From an uncultured Clostridia bacterium (GTDB lineage: Bacteria; Bacillota; Clostridia; Christensenellales; Aristaeellaceae): 41,467 nt of DNA. The notes beneath the pieces are model-generated. The model saw only the letters and a program-made list of their open reading frames with translations, was not told the DNA's origin and did not search any database. The stretch lies in assembly GCA_934643825.1 (NCBI GenBank), contig CAKUCW010000024.1, positions 1-41,467 on the forward strand, written 5' to 3'. This document shows positions 29,841 through 38,264 of the stretch, piece after piece; position 1 is the first letter of the stretch, and each line of letters begins with the position of its first letter. The translations under genes and the position numbers were made by a program.

Positions 29841-30962
29841 TTACGCCGTCCACAGCTTCGCGTCCGTTCCGCGCAGCTTGCAGAGGGCTTCCACAAAGAA
29901 GTAATCGCCGTAAAGGATGTTCACATGGCGTCCCGCGCCGTCGTTGTGATAACTCGCCGTACACTTTTGCAGGATACCCATATTCTCCTCGCCCCAATCG
30001 GCGCAGAGCGTGTTCAGTGCTGTCAACAGCTTCTTCGCCGCCGCACGATAGGTTTCCGCTTCTTCGCCGCCGACAACATCCGCCAGTTCCAGCAGACCGC
30101 ATGCCGCGCAGGCGCCGGCAATGTTGTCGATGCGCTCCTCGTCCTTCGGCTGGCGGAAATCGCAATCCGTCAAGCCGTCCTCGCGAATGTTGGCAATGAA
30201 ATACTTCGCGCATTTTCTTGCCACGTCGATGTACTTTTGATCGCCGGTGTTGATGCCGCTGAGCGTAAAGCCATACAGCGCCCACGCCTGTCCGCGGCTC
30301 CAGCTCGAGCCGGGCGCGTAGCCCTGTCCGCCGGGACGATCCAGCACCTCGCCCGTCTTCGGATCGAAGATGACGATATGGTTGCTGCTGCCGTCCTCAC
30401 GGATGAATTCGCGAATCGTCGTATCGGCGTGGATGCGTGCAATCGCTTCAAACCGCGGATCCTGCGTCGCCCGGCTCGCCCAATACAGCAGGCTCAGGTT
30501 CATCATGCAGTCGATGATGGCGTAGCCCGCCCTGTCCGGCTGAGGCCATGCGCGGATAAACCCGGCCGGGTTGAAACGCCCCGCCAGCAGCGTTGCGGCG
30601 TGAAGCGTATCGGTATGCGCCTGCTCATCGCCAAGCAGCTTATCGTGTGCGCCGGTGGAAAGCAGGTACATAAAGCCGACGTCGTGGTTCAGCAGATTAA
30701 ACCGCCTGAATTCATCCGTCAGCAGCTTTTCCACGCGCAGCGCTTCCTCTTTATAAACATCCTTGCCCGTCGCGTGGTAAAACTGCCACATCATGCCGGG
30801 CCAGAAGCCGCCCGTCCACCAGCTGTTGCCGTCAAACGGCGCAGGCGTGTACCGTCCCTTTTCTCCCATATAGGGAATGATGCCCTGCGCGGCAGCCTGT
30901 TTCGCGCCGCGCTCAAATTTGGCGCATGCGCGTTCAAATGCTTCGTCAATCCACTTTTCCAT
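29841..30962 (-). CDS. Glycoside hydrolase family 88, unsaturated glucuronyl hydrolase
   Basis: Hydrolyses the 4,5-unsaturated uronic acid left at the non-reducing end by polysaccharide lyases; water is added to the double bond. The 373-residue alpha6/alpha6 barrel shows NSWWTGGFWPGMMW, D94 in LNHDVGFMYLL and D151 in AIIDCMMNLSLLYWA, matching the two catalytic-type aspartates of Bacillus UGL (Asp88 and Asp149). SSWSRGQAWALYGF is also typical. No signal peptide, so it is cytoplasmic. The ATG at 30962 lies inside the end of the DUF2264 gene (overlap of 17 bases) with GGAGG nine bases upstream; longer starts have no support. Confidence 0.93.
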   Translation of the reverse strand: MEKWIDEAFERACAKFERGAKQAAAQGIIPYMGEKGRYTPAPFDGNSWWTGGFWPGMMWQFYHATGKDVYKEEALRVEKLLTDEFRRFNLLNHDVGFMYLLSTGAHDKLLGDEQAHTDTLHAATLLAGRFNPAGFIRAWPQPDRAGYAIIDCMMNLSLLYWASRATQDPRFEAIARIHADTTIREFIREDGSSNHIVIFDPKTGEVLDRPGGQGYAPGSSWSRGQAWALYGFTLSGINTGDQKYIDVARKCAKYFIANIREDGLTDCDFRQPKDEERIDNIAGACAACGLLELADVVGGEEAETYRAAAKKLLTALNTLCADWGEENMGILQKCTASYHNDGAGRHVNILYGDYFFVEALCKLRGTDAKLWTA

Positions 30963-32766
30963 ATACTGAAACCTCCGTCGGGGGATTTTCCCATGCCGCC
31001 CTGTCCGCTGTGACGCTTCCAAACACGGCGCTGATCAATGTGCTTTCGCCCGCAGGCAGTTTTGCCCGCAGGGTCGGAATGAGCGTGCGCGGAACCATCA
31101 GGTTGGTGTTCGGCTCCGGCATGACATTTTCTTCTCCGTCGTAGCCGCGCAGATTCAGAACGCCGCTGATGCCCCACGGCGCAATGACCGCCGCACGCCC
31201 ATCCTGCGTGATTTCCTCCGGCTTGCGTGCGTGCTGTCCGTAAATCACGCTGCCGTCGCATCCGTCGCGGGAAATGGCATAGCCGCCCTCCGCCGCATAC
31301 AGCTCGCGGTCGCTGGTGATGTGATGCACGCGGACATGCCACTCGCCGAAGGGATGAATCTCCGTTCTGACTGTTACGCCCGCGAACGGATGCCAGACAG
31401 AGATCACGCTGTCCGCCTTCACCTCATACTCTTCACAGCCATAGCGTGGATGCCAGGTGTCGCCGTCCTCGCTGAGCGCCAGCATGTTGTCAAACGCGCC
31501 GTCCTTGAGCAGCTTCTGCGCCTTGCTGACGCTGAAGCCGAACACGCTGGAATAGACGAATTTTTCATACTTCGCCTCATCATGGCTATGCTCATGCGCA
31601 CGGTTGCCCGCCACAAACGCCATGACGTGGCTCTTGTCCTCGCTGCGGGTGATGAGCATACGCGCATGCGGCTGGAGCGAGGTCATCGGCGTGTCGATTT
31701 CCTCCTCGTCCGCCTGCCAGAAAGGATGATCCTCCGGCAGAGCCAGACACGCAAACGCCTTCATCGCCCAATACGGCGAACCGGGCGCGTTGTAGCCCTC
31801 CGCCATCAGCAGGCTCGGATAGCCATAGCCGATGGTCAGCACGCCGTCGCGGGTGAAAATCGGCTTGGAGAACCACTTGCGCATGTTGCCCAGCAGCAGG
31901 TGCTTCATCTGCCCATAGCGCACGGCTTCGCTTTCGCCTTCCGCCAGCGCCAGCGCCGCATAGAACGCGCCCTGCGCAAAGCGATAGGTCAGACTGCGCC
32001 CATACGCCAGCGCTTCGCCGCTCCTGTCAAACCAACAGGCGAAATCCGTCGCCATCTTTTTGCCGCGCTCGATGTATTCGTGGCTGCGCTCCGGGTCGCG
32101 CCCGCCCATGACCTTGGCATAAACCAGACCATAAAAATGGAACGCCCACATGGTGTAATACTCGCGCTGATTGAAGTAATCAAAATACCAGCCGTCGCCC
32201 TCGTAATGCTCTTCAATCATGGCGAAATCCTTCTGCATGCGCTCCGCGTCATACGGCACGCCGCAGACCATAAAGCCCATATTGACCAGCACACGGAAGA
32301 ATGTCCAGTTATTCTTGGGCATATCGTGATGGTTGATTTGATCGAGCCATGCGTGCAGCTGCTTCTGCGTTTTTTCCGGCAGATCGAAGAAAAACTCCTT
32401 CGGCACAAGCGCCATGCCCATGCCGAACACAGCCATTTCAACCAAACGCTGATCGTAATCGACGACCTCGCCCCAGTATTCGGGGTTTTCCGGATCGACG
32501 CCCGCGATGATGCCCTGCTTCCACGCTTCCCACAGCGGCTTCACAGATTCACAGTGACCCGCGAGCATCGGCACAATCGCCCACAGCGGACGCGCAAACG
32601 CTTCCATCTGCGCAATATCATCCGGATACACCGCGCCGGTGTCGCCCAGATGAAGCCGCGCCTTATTCGGGCTGAGCAGCGGCAGAAGCGGCTCAATCAG
32701 CTGAACAGCAGCACGCTCAACATCCCTGCGCGAACGCAGCGGATTATTCTTGACACAGTTTCCCAT
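30946..32766 (-). CDS. DUF2264 domain protein (alpha/alpha-toroid, putative glycan-active)
   Basis: The 606-residue protein matches the DUF2264 (PF10022) family: NNPLRSRRDVERAAVQLIEP, FARPLWAIVPMLAG, NNWTFFRVLVNMGF and AHEHSHDEAKYEKF. The N-terminal about 370 residues look like an alpha/alpha barrel, the C-terminal about 230 like a beta sandwich; this order is the same as in heparinase II/III-like lyases and related enzymes. HEHSHDE recalls the histidine motif of such lyases. No signal peptide. AAGGAG is nine bases before the ATG at 32766; an upstream in-frame extension runs through an RNA stem region. Activity is unknown; co-transcription with a lyase and GH88 suggests work on unsaturated or uronate sugars. 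Confidence 0.88.
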   Translation of the reverse strand: MGNCVKNNPLRSRRDVERAAVQLIEPLLPLLSPNKARLHLGDTGAVYPDDIAQMEAFARPLWAIVPMLAGHCESVKPLWEAWKQGIIAGVDPENPEYWGEVVDYDQRLVEMAVFGMGMALVPKEFFFDLPEKTQKQLHAWLDQINHHDMPKNNWTFFRVLVNMGFMVCGVPYDAERMQKDFAMIEEHYEGDGWYFDYFNQREYYTMWAFHFYGLVYAKVMGGRDPERSHEYIERGKKMATDFACWFDRSGEALAYGRSLTYRFAQGAFYAALALAEGESEAVRYGQMKHLLLGNMRKWFSKPIFTRDGVLTIGYGYPSLLMAEGYNAPGSPYWAMKAFACLALPEDHPFWQADEEEIDTPMTSLQPHARMLITRSEDKSHVMAFVAGNRAHEHSHDEAKYEKFVYSSVFGFSVSKAQKLLKDGAFDNMLALSEDGDTWHPRYGCEEYEVKADSVISVWHPFAGVTVRTEIHPFGEWHVRVHHITSDRELYAAEGGYAISRDGCDGSVIYGQHARKPEEITQDGRAAVIAPWGISGVLNLRGYDGEENVMPEPNTNLMVPRTLIPTLRAKLPAGESTLISAVFGSVTADRAAWENPPTEVSVYGKVD

Positions 32767-32790
32767 GAAGTTCAACTCCTTTGCAAAAGA

Positions 32791-32842
32791 GAACGGCAGG
32801 CTTTTGCGCCGACAAGAGAACCGCTTGTTCTCCATGCCGTTC
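32791..32842 (-). other. Predicted three-way RNA junction between lyase and DUF2264 genes
   Basis: In the 120 bp spacer the arms GAACGGCA (32791-32798) and TGCCGTTC (32835-32842) can close a junction holding two hairpins, GGC/GCC (32799-32810) and GAGAAC/GTTCTC (32816-32832). It has no U-run, so it may be a processing or stability element in the operon mRNA. Confidence 0.4.
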
Positions 32843-32886
32843 CCCTTCAATGATCGAAAGGTTATCGCCCCTCAGCGCCGCAGGCA

Positions 32887-34692
32887 TCACGCTCTGCGAA
32901 TCTCGACCTTAAAGCGATGCGTTTTTCCCTCGCCGCTCGTGATGCCCATCCGCCAGACGCTGCCGGGAAAATTCTTCGCCATACGCGCATCCGTGACCGG
33001 TATTTCTTCGAGCGAAACCGTCATGGCGGGGTCAAACGTCATGCTCAGTTTTCCAAACACGGCATGCCCGTTTTGAATCGTCGGCTCATGCCTGAGCATC
33101 AGCGTAAACGTCACGCTTTCCGCCCGATCAAGCGTCACCTCGTCGCTGACGGTCAGTCCGTCTTTATCGACATTCAGCTCTCGAATCAGCGAAATCACAT
33201 GTTCGGGATATGCCCCCGCGATATCCATGCGCACGCCGTTTTCATCCGCTCGCACGTCTTTCGCCGCGTGCTGACGTCCGCAGACCTGCTCCATACTGCC
33301 AATCAGCGGCACGTTGTGATTGCTCGAGCGGGTGTTCATCAGTTCATAGCGTTCCGTACCAAACGTTTTGGCGGTATACACGCAGTTGCCCACGTCGATG
33401 ATCTCCGGCTCACCATCCGCGTAGACGATCAAGTTTCCGATGTCGTTATGGTTATGGCTCTCGCCGTTGTGTCCGCCCTTTGCGGCGACATACAGCCCGC
33501 CGCGCCGCCACGCAAACACCTGCAGGCTCGGCAGGAATACATCGCGTTCCCATTCCGGTTCGCTTTCCTGCGCGGTTTGCGCAAACAGGCTTTGGATCAC
33601 GCGGCTCATTTGAGGCGTATCGACCGAGCGAATGGACGCCCTTCTTCCTTCCAGCCATGCGCCGAAACGTTCCAGCTCCGGCTGCTTTGTCCGCATGCCG
33701 AAGCGTGCAATCCGCTCGCCATCCAGTAGCGGCTGCGCGTCGCAATCCGCAAAGTTGATAAAGTAGTTTCCCGCAATATGCGCATGCAGCGGGAACATGG
33801 CGATTTTTCGGATGAGCGGTTCGTCAAAAAAGCTGACGCCCCCGTTCGTCGCGGTATAGACGCTTTCCAGCGCATCAAACAATGCCGCGCCCGCCATGTT
33901 GAAATAGCCCGCGCCCTCATCGCATCCGCCGTCCTCCGGCAGCACGGCAAGGTAGCTGTCGAGCATGCGCAGAGCGCGGGTCACGCCCTCGCTTCTGCGC
34001 CAACCGTCCCGCTCCAGAAGAAGCAGCACGTCGATGACATTGGAGAGGATCCACGGCGTCCAGTTGCATACATCCTTCCGGATCATGCCCATCCACCAGA
34101 AATCATCGTGCGTCATAAACGGCGTCACGACCCGACGGTCAATCTCCTGCCGCACGCGCCGCGCAATCAACGGGCTGACCCGGTCGAGCCGATCCTCCAG
34201 CAGATACAGAATATCCGCCAGCATCGCCGCCGTCTGCGCGGCAAAGAGATCGACATAGGGATTTGCCGCGTCCGGCAGCGGACGCTCGTTCATCGGCGGT
34301 CTGCCGGGATGGTCGCTTCCGTTATGCGCACTCAGCACCCACGTCGTTTCCTCGCAGATGCACCAAAGCCCGTCGATTATGCTGTCCAAATAGGTTCCGT
34401 CATCCGCCAGACATTCCGCCAGCGCCGCGCCCATGAGCATATGGCGCCGGGCGAAATACGGCGTTTCATACGCCTGCCTGTCCCCCGTTCGGCAGAACGC
34501 GAGAAACTGCGTTGCCGTAACCATCGGATACCCCCGCTCCGCCTCTTTCCCCCATTCAAGCACCTGCCGCCGCTTGTCTTCGGGGAGGGCGTGCCACGCG
34601 TCGCGGCTCTGCCGCCTTGGAAATGGATGGTAATCTTCACAGGCGCAAAGCAGCGCATGAAGATCGCATCCGCTTAAATACTCGGCAAACAT
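32887..34692 (-). CDS. Heparinase II/III-like polysaccharide lyase family protein
   Basis: The 601-residue protein has an alpha/alpha-toroid N-terminal half (CNWTPWILSNV at about 209-219) and a heparinase II/III-like beta domain. The catalytic-type stretch GGHNGESHNHNDIGN (407-420) holds H408, H413 and H415, and IIDVGNCVYT follows. Such enzymes cleave uronic-acid polymers by beta-elimination and leave 4,5-unsaturated ends for GH88. It lacks a signal peptide, so it acts on imported oligosaccharides. The start at 34692 lies six bases after the permease stop, with AAGGG ten bases upstream. The polymer (heparin-like, hyaluronan-like, alginate or bacterial exopolysaccharide) cannot be named; no sulfatase is present. 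Confidence 0.9.
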   Translation of the reverse strand: MFAEYLSGCDLHALLCACEDYHPFPRRQSRDAWHALPEDKRRQVLEWGKEAERGYPMVTATQFLAFCRTGDRQAYETPYFARRHMLMGAALAECLADDGTYLDSIIDGLWCICEETTWVLSAHNGSDHPGRPPMNERPLPDAANPYVDLFAAQTAAMLADILYLLEDRLDRVSPLIARRVRQEIDRRVVTPFMTHDDFWWMGMIRKDVCNWTPWILSNVIDVLLLLERDGWRRSEGVTRALRMLDSYLAVLPEDGGCDEGAGYFNMAGAALFDALESVYTATNGGVSFFDEPLIRKIAMFPLHAHIAGNYFINFADCDAQPLLDGERIARFGMRTKQPELERFGAWLEGRRASIRSVDTPQMSRVIQSLFAQTAQESEPEWERDVFLPSLQVFAWRRGGLYVAAKGGHNGESHNHNDIGNLIVYADGEPEIIDVGNCVYTAKTFGTERYELMNTRSSNHNVPLIGSMEQVCGRQHAAKDVRADENGVRMDIAGAYPEHVISLIRELNVDKDGLTVSDEVTLDRAESVTFTLMLRHEPTIQNGHAVFGKLSMTFDPAMTVSLEEIPVTDARMAKNFPGSVWRMGITSGEGKTHRFKVEIRRA

Positions 34693-34698
34693 GTTCGA

Positions 34699-35568
34699 TC
34701 AGCCCTTCATGCCGGTCGTGGCAATGCCTTCAATAAAGTAACGCTGCAGGAACAGGAACACAACCGTAACCGGCAGCAGCGAACAAAGCGACGCCGCCAT
34801 GATGAGGTTGTAATCCGCAGAGTATGCCTGAATGAAGCGGCGCAGACCGACCTGAATCGTTTTGTTCAGATCTGTCGTCAGGTAGATCATCGGTCCCATG
34901 TAGTCGTTCCACGTGTTGACGAACGTGAAGATGCACAGCGTCGCAATTGCCGGCTTGGAGAGCGGCAGAACGATTCGCGCCCAAATGCCGTATTCGCTCA
35001 GACCGTCGATGCGAGCCGCCTCGCTCAGGTCATTCGGAATGCCCATATAGAACTGGCGCATCAGGAACACGCCGAACGCCGAGAAGCTCTGAAGCGCAAC
35101 CAGCGCCCAAATCGTGTCATACAAGCCGATGGAGCGCATCATGATGAACTGCGGCACCATATAGACCTGCCACGGCACGGCAATCGTGCCGATATAGCAC
35201 ATAAACAGGAAGTCGCGTCCGCGGAAATTCATCTTCGCGAACGCATACGCTGCGAAGGAGGACGTCAGAATCTGCATGAATGTGACGATAATCGCCAGCA
35301 CGGCGGTGTTTTTGAAATACGCCAGCAGTGGCACGCGCTCCCAAATCTGCAAATAGTTTTCCCAATGGAACTCCTTGGGAATCCACTGCATCGGGATGGA
35401 GAACACATCAACGCTCGTTTTAAACGACGAAGAGATCATCCAGACGAACGGAACCAACGCAATCACAGCCAGCAGCAGCAGGAAGGCATACTTCAGCACG
35501 GATCCAATCACATGTCCGACGGTCGCCTTCTGCATTTTTCTTTGAGCCTTCATAGAAACAGCGGTCAT
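34699..35568 (-). CDS. Carbohydrate ABC transporter permease (MalG-type)
   Basis: A 289-residue inner-membrane protein with six predicted helices. The EAA loop that meets the ATPase is SEAARIDGLSEYGIWARIVLPLS shortened to its core EAARIDG...IVLP at about 184-206. It forms the heterodimeric channel with the MalF-type permease 15 bp upstream. GGGAGGG lies upstream of the start. No ATPase gene is in the locus, so a shared MsmX-type ATPase elsewhere is expected. Confidence 0.95.
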   Translation of the reverse strand: MTAVSMKAQRKMQKATVGHVIGSVLKYAFLLLLAVIALVPFVWMISSSFKTSVDVFSIPMQWIPKEFHWENYLQIWERVPLLAYFKNTAVLAIIVTFMQILTSSFAAYAFAKMNFRGRDFLFMCYIGTIAVPWQVYMVPQFIMMRSIGLYDTIWALVALQSFSAFGVFLMRQFYMGIPNDLSEAARIDGLSEYGIWARIVLPLSKPAIATLCIFTFVNTWNDYMGPMIYLTTDLNKTIQVGLRRFIQAYSADYNLIMAASLCSLLPVTVVFLFLQRYFIEGIATTGMKG

Positions 35569-35583
35569 CCGGTATCCCTCCCC

Positions 35584-36522
35584 TTACATGTAATTGACCC
35601 ATTTTTTCTCGCCGCGGAACTGCACGAAGGTGACCAGCAGCACGATCGCCAGCAGCACCATCGACACCGCGCTCGCCACGCCATACTGCGCGGAGGTTGC
35701 AATGCCCTCACCGCCGAAGCTCAGTTCGAAGATGTAGGTAACCAGCATCTTGGTGGAGCGTCCCGGTCCGCCCTGCGTCATGATCGCGACCACGTCGTAA
35801 ATCTTAAAGCAGGAAATGACCAGCATGATGGACACGAAGAATGTCGTCGGCGTCAGCATCGGTATCGTCACCTTGGAGAACTTCTGCCAGCCGTTTGCGC
35901 CGTCCATCGTCGCGGCTTCATACAGCTCATTCGGCACACCCTGCAAGCCAGCCAGATACATGACCATGTAATAGCCCGCGTTGCGCCATACACTGACGAT
36001 GATAATCGCCCAGATTGCCAAATTGCGGCTGGATGTCCAGCTCTTGGTGATCTTGATGCCAAAGAGGGAGAGAATCTGGTTGACGGGACCCGTCTTCATC
36101 AGCAGGAAATTCCAGCAGACGCAGATGGCAACCAGCGACGCGACATACGGGAAGAAGAACACCGCACGGAAGAACTTCGCGCCCTTGACCGCCTTGTTAA
36201 GCACCAGCGCAAGCCCCAGCGCACAGGCGATCGTCAGCGGCACCGTCGCGATTGTATAATACACGGTGTTTTTGAGCGCAATGCCCAGGTTGCTCTTGTT
36301 AAAGCTGAAATCCTTGAAAATCAGGCGGAAGTTATCCAGCCCCGCCCATGTGATCTTTGAGCCGCCGCTCCAGTTCATAAACGCCAGCGCAATGGAGAAA
36401 ATAACCGGAATCAGCGTAAAGACGACAAAACCGATGAAGTTCGGCGCGAGGAAAGAATAGGCAATCAGCGTATTGCGCCGCTCCAGCTTGCCCATCTTAC
36501 GCCTGTCTGCACTCTTTGTCAT
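35584..36522 (-). CDS. Sugar ABC transporter permease (MalF/UgpA-type)
   Basis: A 312-residue membrane protein with about six helices, starting MTKSADRRKMGKLERR and LAPNFIGFVVFTLIPV. The EAA loop reads YEAATMDGANGWQKFSKV with IPML following. The start ATG at 36522 has GAAAGGA ten bases upstream; a GTG nine bases earlier sits too near that site. It follows the solute-binding protein gene after a terminator-like hairpin and is the first of the two permeases. Confidence 0.95.
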   Translation of the reverse strand: MTKSADRRKMGKLERRNTLIAYSFLAPNFIGFVVFTLIPVIFSIALAFMNWSGGSKITWAGLDNFRLIFKDFSFNKSNLGIALKNTVYYTIATVPLTIACALGLALVLNKAVKGAKFFRAVFFFPYVASLVAICVCWNFLLMKTGPVNQILSLFGIKITKSWTSSRNLAIWAIIIVSVWRNAGYYMVMYLAGLQGVPNELYEAATMDGANGWQKFSKVTIPMLTPTTFFVSIMLVISCFKIYDVVAIMTQGGPGRSTKMLVTYIFELSFGGEGIATSAQYGVASAVSMVLLAIVLLVTFVQFRGEKKWVNYM

Positions 36523-36636
36523 CGCGTACACATCCTTTCTATCTCGTCAGGAATGATTGAAACCTTGCCATGCCTGCCGGAAATCGGTCGCTTCCGGCTT
36601 TCCCGCTTTTCTGCCGCCCCGAAGCAAACCGCGGCA

Positions 36637-36670
36637 ATAAGAAAGGGGGAAGTGCTTATGCGCCTCCCCC
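36637..36670 (-). terminator. Partial terminator between solute-binding protein and permease genes
   Basis: Minus-strand stem GGGGGAGG/CTTCCCCC (one G-U pair, ten-base loop) followed by TTTCTTATT. A second short hairpin CCCCG/CGGGG (36673-36688) lies between it and the stop codon. Such hairpins usually raise the level of the binding-protein mRNA over the permease mRNA. Confidence 0.65.
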
Positions 36671-36691
36671 TGCCCCGCTTGATCGGGGAAA

Positions 36692-37936
36692 TTACTTCTT
36701 GATGTACTCGGCTGCGCGTTCTTCCATTTCCGCGATGCCTTCGTCGATGCTCAGCTCACGGGTCATGATGAGACTATGCTCTTCATTGACGATGGACTTG
36801 ATCTCGTTGACGCCTTCGCCAATCGGCCACTCCAGAGAGATGGCGGTCGGCAGCAGGGCAGCCTTGCTGTTTTCATCGGTCGGGAAGCCGTCCGCAGACG
36901 CCATAACCTCGGCAACAGCCTCGCTCACATACGCAGGACGGGTACCGGTCTGCGCGATTGCCTTCGCGCCGTCTTCAGAGCACATCCAGGAAACGAACTT
37001 CCAAGCCTCTTCCTTGTTCGCGCTGGCGTTGCTGATGGCGATGCCAGTCGGAGAGCCGAAGGAAGAACCGGCGGCTACGCCCTCAAGATGCGGAACGGAA
37101 ACGATGCCCCAGTTCATGGAAGCGGTGCCGTCCTTGATGTAGCCAATCAGGGTGGAAGCATACCAGTAGCCCATCGGCATCATGGCGACATTGCCCTGCG
37201 CGAAAGCGCCGGAGTAATGCAAACCGGAAGCCTTCAGCTCGTCATAGCTCATGCAGACTTCTTCGTCTTCAAGACCCTGATACAGCTCGTAGAAGTACTT
37301 CAGGTCGGAATATTCGCCGTCAGCCAGCGTGTTCACGCCGTCGCAGACCGACCAGTTCGCCACGCAGGAGAGCCAGGTGTGGTAATGCGTGCCGTAAGCG
37401 CCGGTCTTCTCGTGGATGTCGCGTGCCATCTGCGCGTATTCATCCCACGTCCAGTCGTTGGTCGGGTAATCCATGCCCGCCTGATCGAACAGATCCTTGT
37501 TGTAGAACATCACCCAGTAGTCAGCGCGGAACGGGAGCGCGTACTGCTCGCCATCGGTCAGCGCGACGTAGCAGGCGTCCATGCCGGCATACTTGCTCAG
37601 ATCAACGCCGTCCGCCTTGATGTTCTCGTTCAGCGAAACGATGAGACCTTCCTTCGCCCAGTTCTGCATGTCGGAAAGCTCCTTGACGCAGTACAGGTCG
37701 GTGGTGTCGCCGCCGGCGAGCATCGTGCTTGCCTTGACGTTGTAATCCTGAGAAGCGAGGTCAACCCACTCGATCTTCACATCGGGATTCGCCGCTTCAT
37801 AGCCTTCCTTGATCGCGGTATAATACGGCGTGGTTCCGGTGTCCCAGCCGGCGACCTTCAGCGTCGTTTCGGCAAGCGCAGGCGCCATCGTGGCAACCAT
37901 CATCGAAGCAAGCATTCCGGCAATCAGTTTTTTCAT
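36692..37936 (-). CDS. Extracellular sugar-binding protein of the ABC transporter
   Basis: The 414-residue family 1 solute-binding protein captures the oligosaccharide for the two permeases. MKKLIAGMLASMMVATMAPA is a signal peptide ending ALA before ETT, a signal peptidase I type site. No cysteine follows, so the usual lipobox of Gram-positive binding proteins is missing. GWDTGTTPYYTAIKEGYEAA, then DVKIEWVD, and SPTGIAISNASANKEEAWKF are typical. The start is GGAGG supported. First gene of the operon, with a full-consensus promoter and a LacI operator in the leader. Confidence 0.93.
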   Translation of the reverse strand: MKKLIAGMLASMMVATMAPALAETTLKVAGWDTGTTPYYTAIKEGYEAANPDVKIEWVDLASQDYNVKASTMLAGGDTTDLYCVKELSDMQNWAKEGLIVSLNENIKADGVDLSKYAGMDACYVALTDGEQYALPFRADYWVMFYNKDLFDQAGMDYPTNDWTWDEYAQMARDIHEKTGAYGTHYHTWLSCVANWSVCDGVNTLADGEYSDLKYFYELYQGLEDEEVCMSYDELKASGLHYSGAFAQGNVAMMPMGYWYASTLIGYIKDGTASMNWGIVSVPHLEGVAAGSSFGSPTGIAISNASANKEEAWKFVSWMCSEDGAKAIAQTGTRPAYVSEAVAEVMASADGFPTDENSKAALLPTAISLEWPIGEGVNEIKSIVNEEHSLIMTRELSIDEGIAEMEERAAEYIKK

Positions 37937-37981
37937 GGTTAGGGTCCTCCTTATTTGTTGGGTTCTGCTTGGGCGTCGCTA

Positions 37982-37995
37982 TGTTAGCGGTAACA
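37982..37995. promoter_or_regulatory. Likely LacI-family operator 1
   Basis: Palindrome TGTTAGCGGTAACA with a central CG, as for LacI/PurR-type sites. It lies in the leader of the binding-protein mRNA, about 55-70 bases after the predicted transcription start, where a bound repressor would block elongation. Confidence 0.7.
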
Positions 37996-38006
37996 CACAC
38001 CGCATA

Positions 38007-38023
38007 CCAACTTATCACGTTGG
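38007..38023. promoter_or_regulatory. Second palindrome in the binding-protein leader
   Basis: Inverted repeat CCAAC-7-GTTGG between operator 1 and the promoter. It could be an operator for another regulator or an RNA hairpin. No family assignment. Confidence 0.35.
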
Positions 38024-38057
38024 ATTTCGTCACATTCGCGTCCGCTTTGTTGATTTC

Positions 38058-38086
38058 ATTATACAGTTTGGTCATATTCGTGTCAA
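38058..38086 (-). promoter_or_regulatory. Promoter of the polysaccharide-utilisation operon
   Basis: Full consensus on the minus strand: TTGACA (38081-38086), 17 bp, TATAAT (38058-38063). The leader to the binding-protein ATG is about 115 bases. Confidence 0.85.
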
Positions 38087-38161
38087 GTATTTTCAGCGTT
38101 TTTATTCAGAATTTTTTCAAGCCCTATTGTCATTTTTTCGTTTTTCTTTGTATTATCGTAT

Positions 38162-38175
38162 TGTTATCGGTAACA
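38162..38175. promoter_or_regulatory. Likely LacI-family operator 2
   Basis: Palindrome TGTTATCGGTAACA, identical to operator 1 in 13 of 14 positions. It is exactly 180 bp from it, just upstream of the -35 of the lacI-type gene, which fits autoregulation and a DNA loop. Confidence 0.7.
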
Positions 38176-38184
38176 TCATTCCTA

Positions 38185-38213
38185 TTGCTTTTTTATGTTT
38201 GCAAGCGTATAAT
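38185..38213 (+). promoter_or_regulatory. Promoter of the LacI-type regulator
   Basis: Plus-strand -35 TTGCTT (38185-38190), 17 bp and -10 TATAAT (38208-38213), 51 bp before the start codon. Confidence 0.65.
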
Positions 38214-38264
38214 ATAGATAAGATGTTTTTCCTATTCTTTTTTCTCGGAGATAAATGTGCAGCC

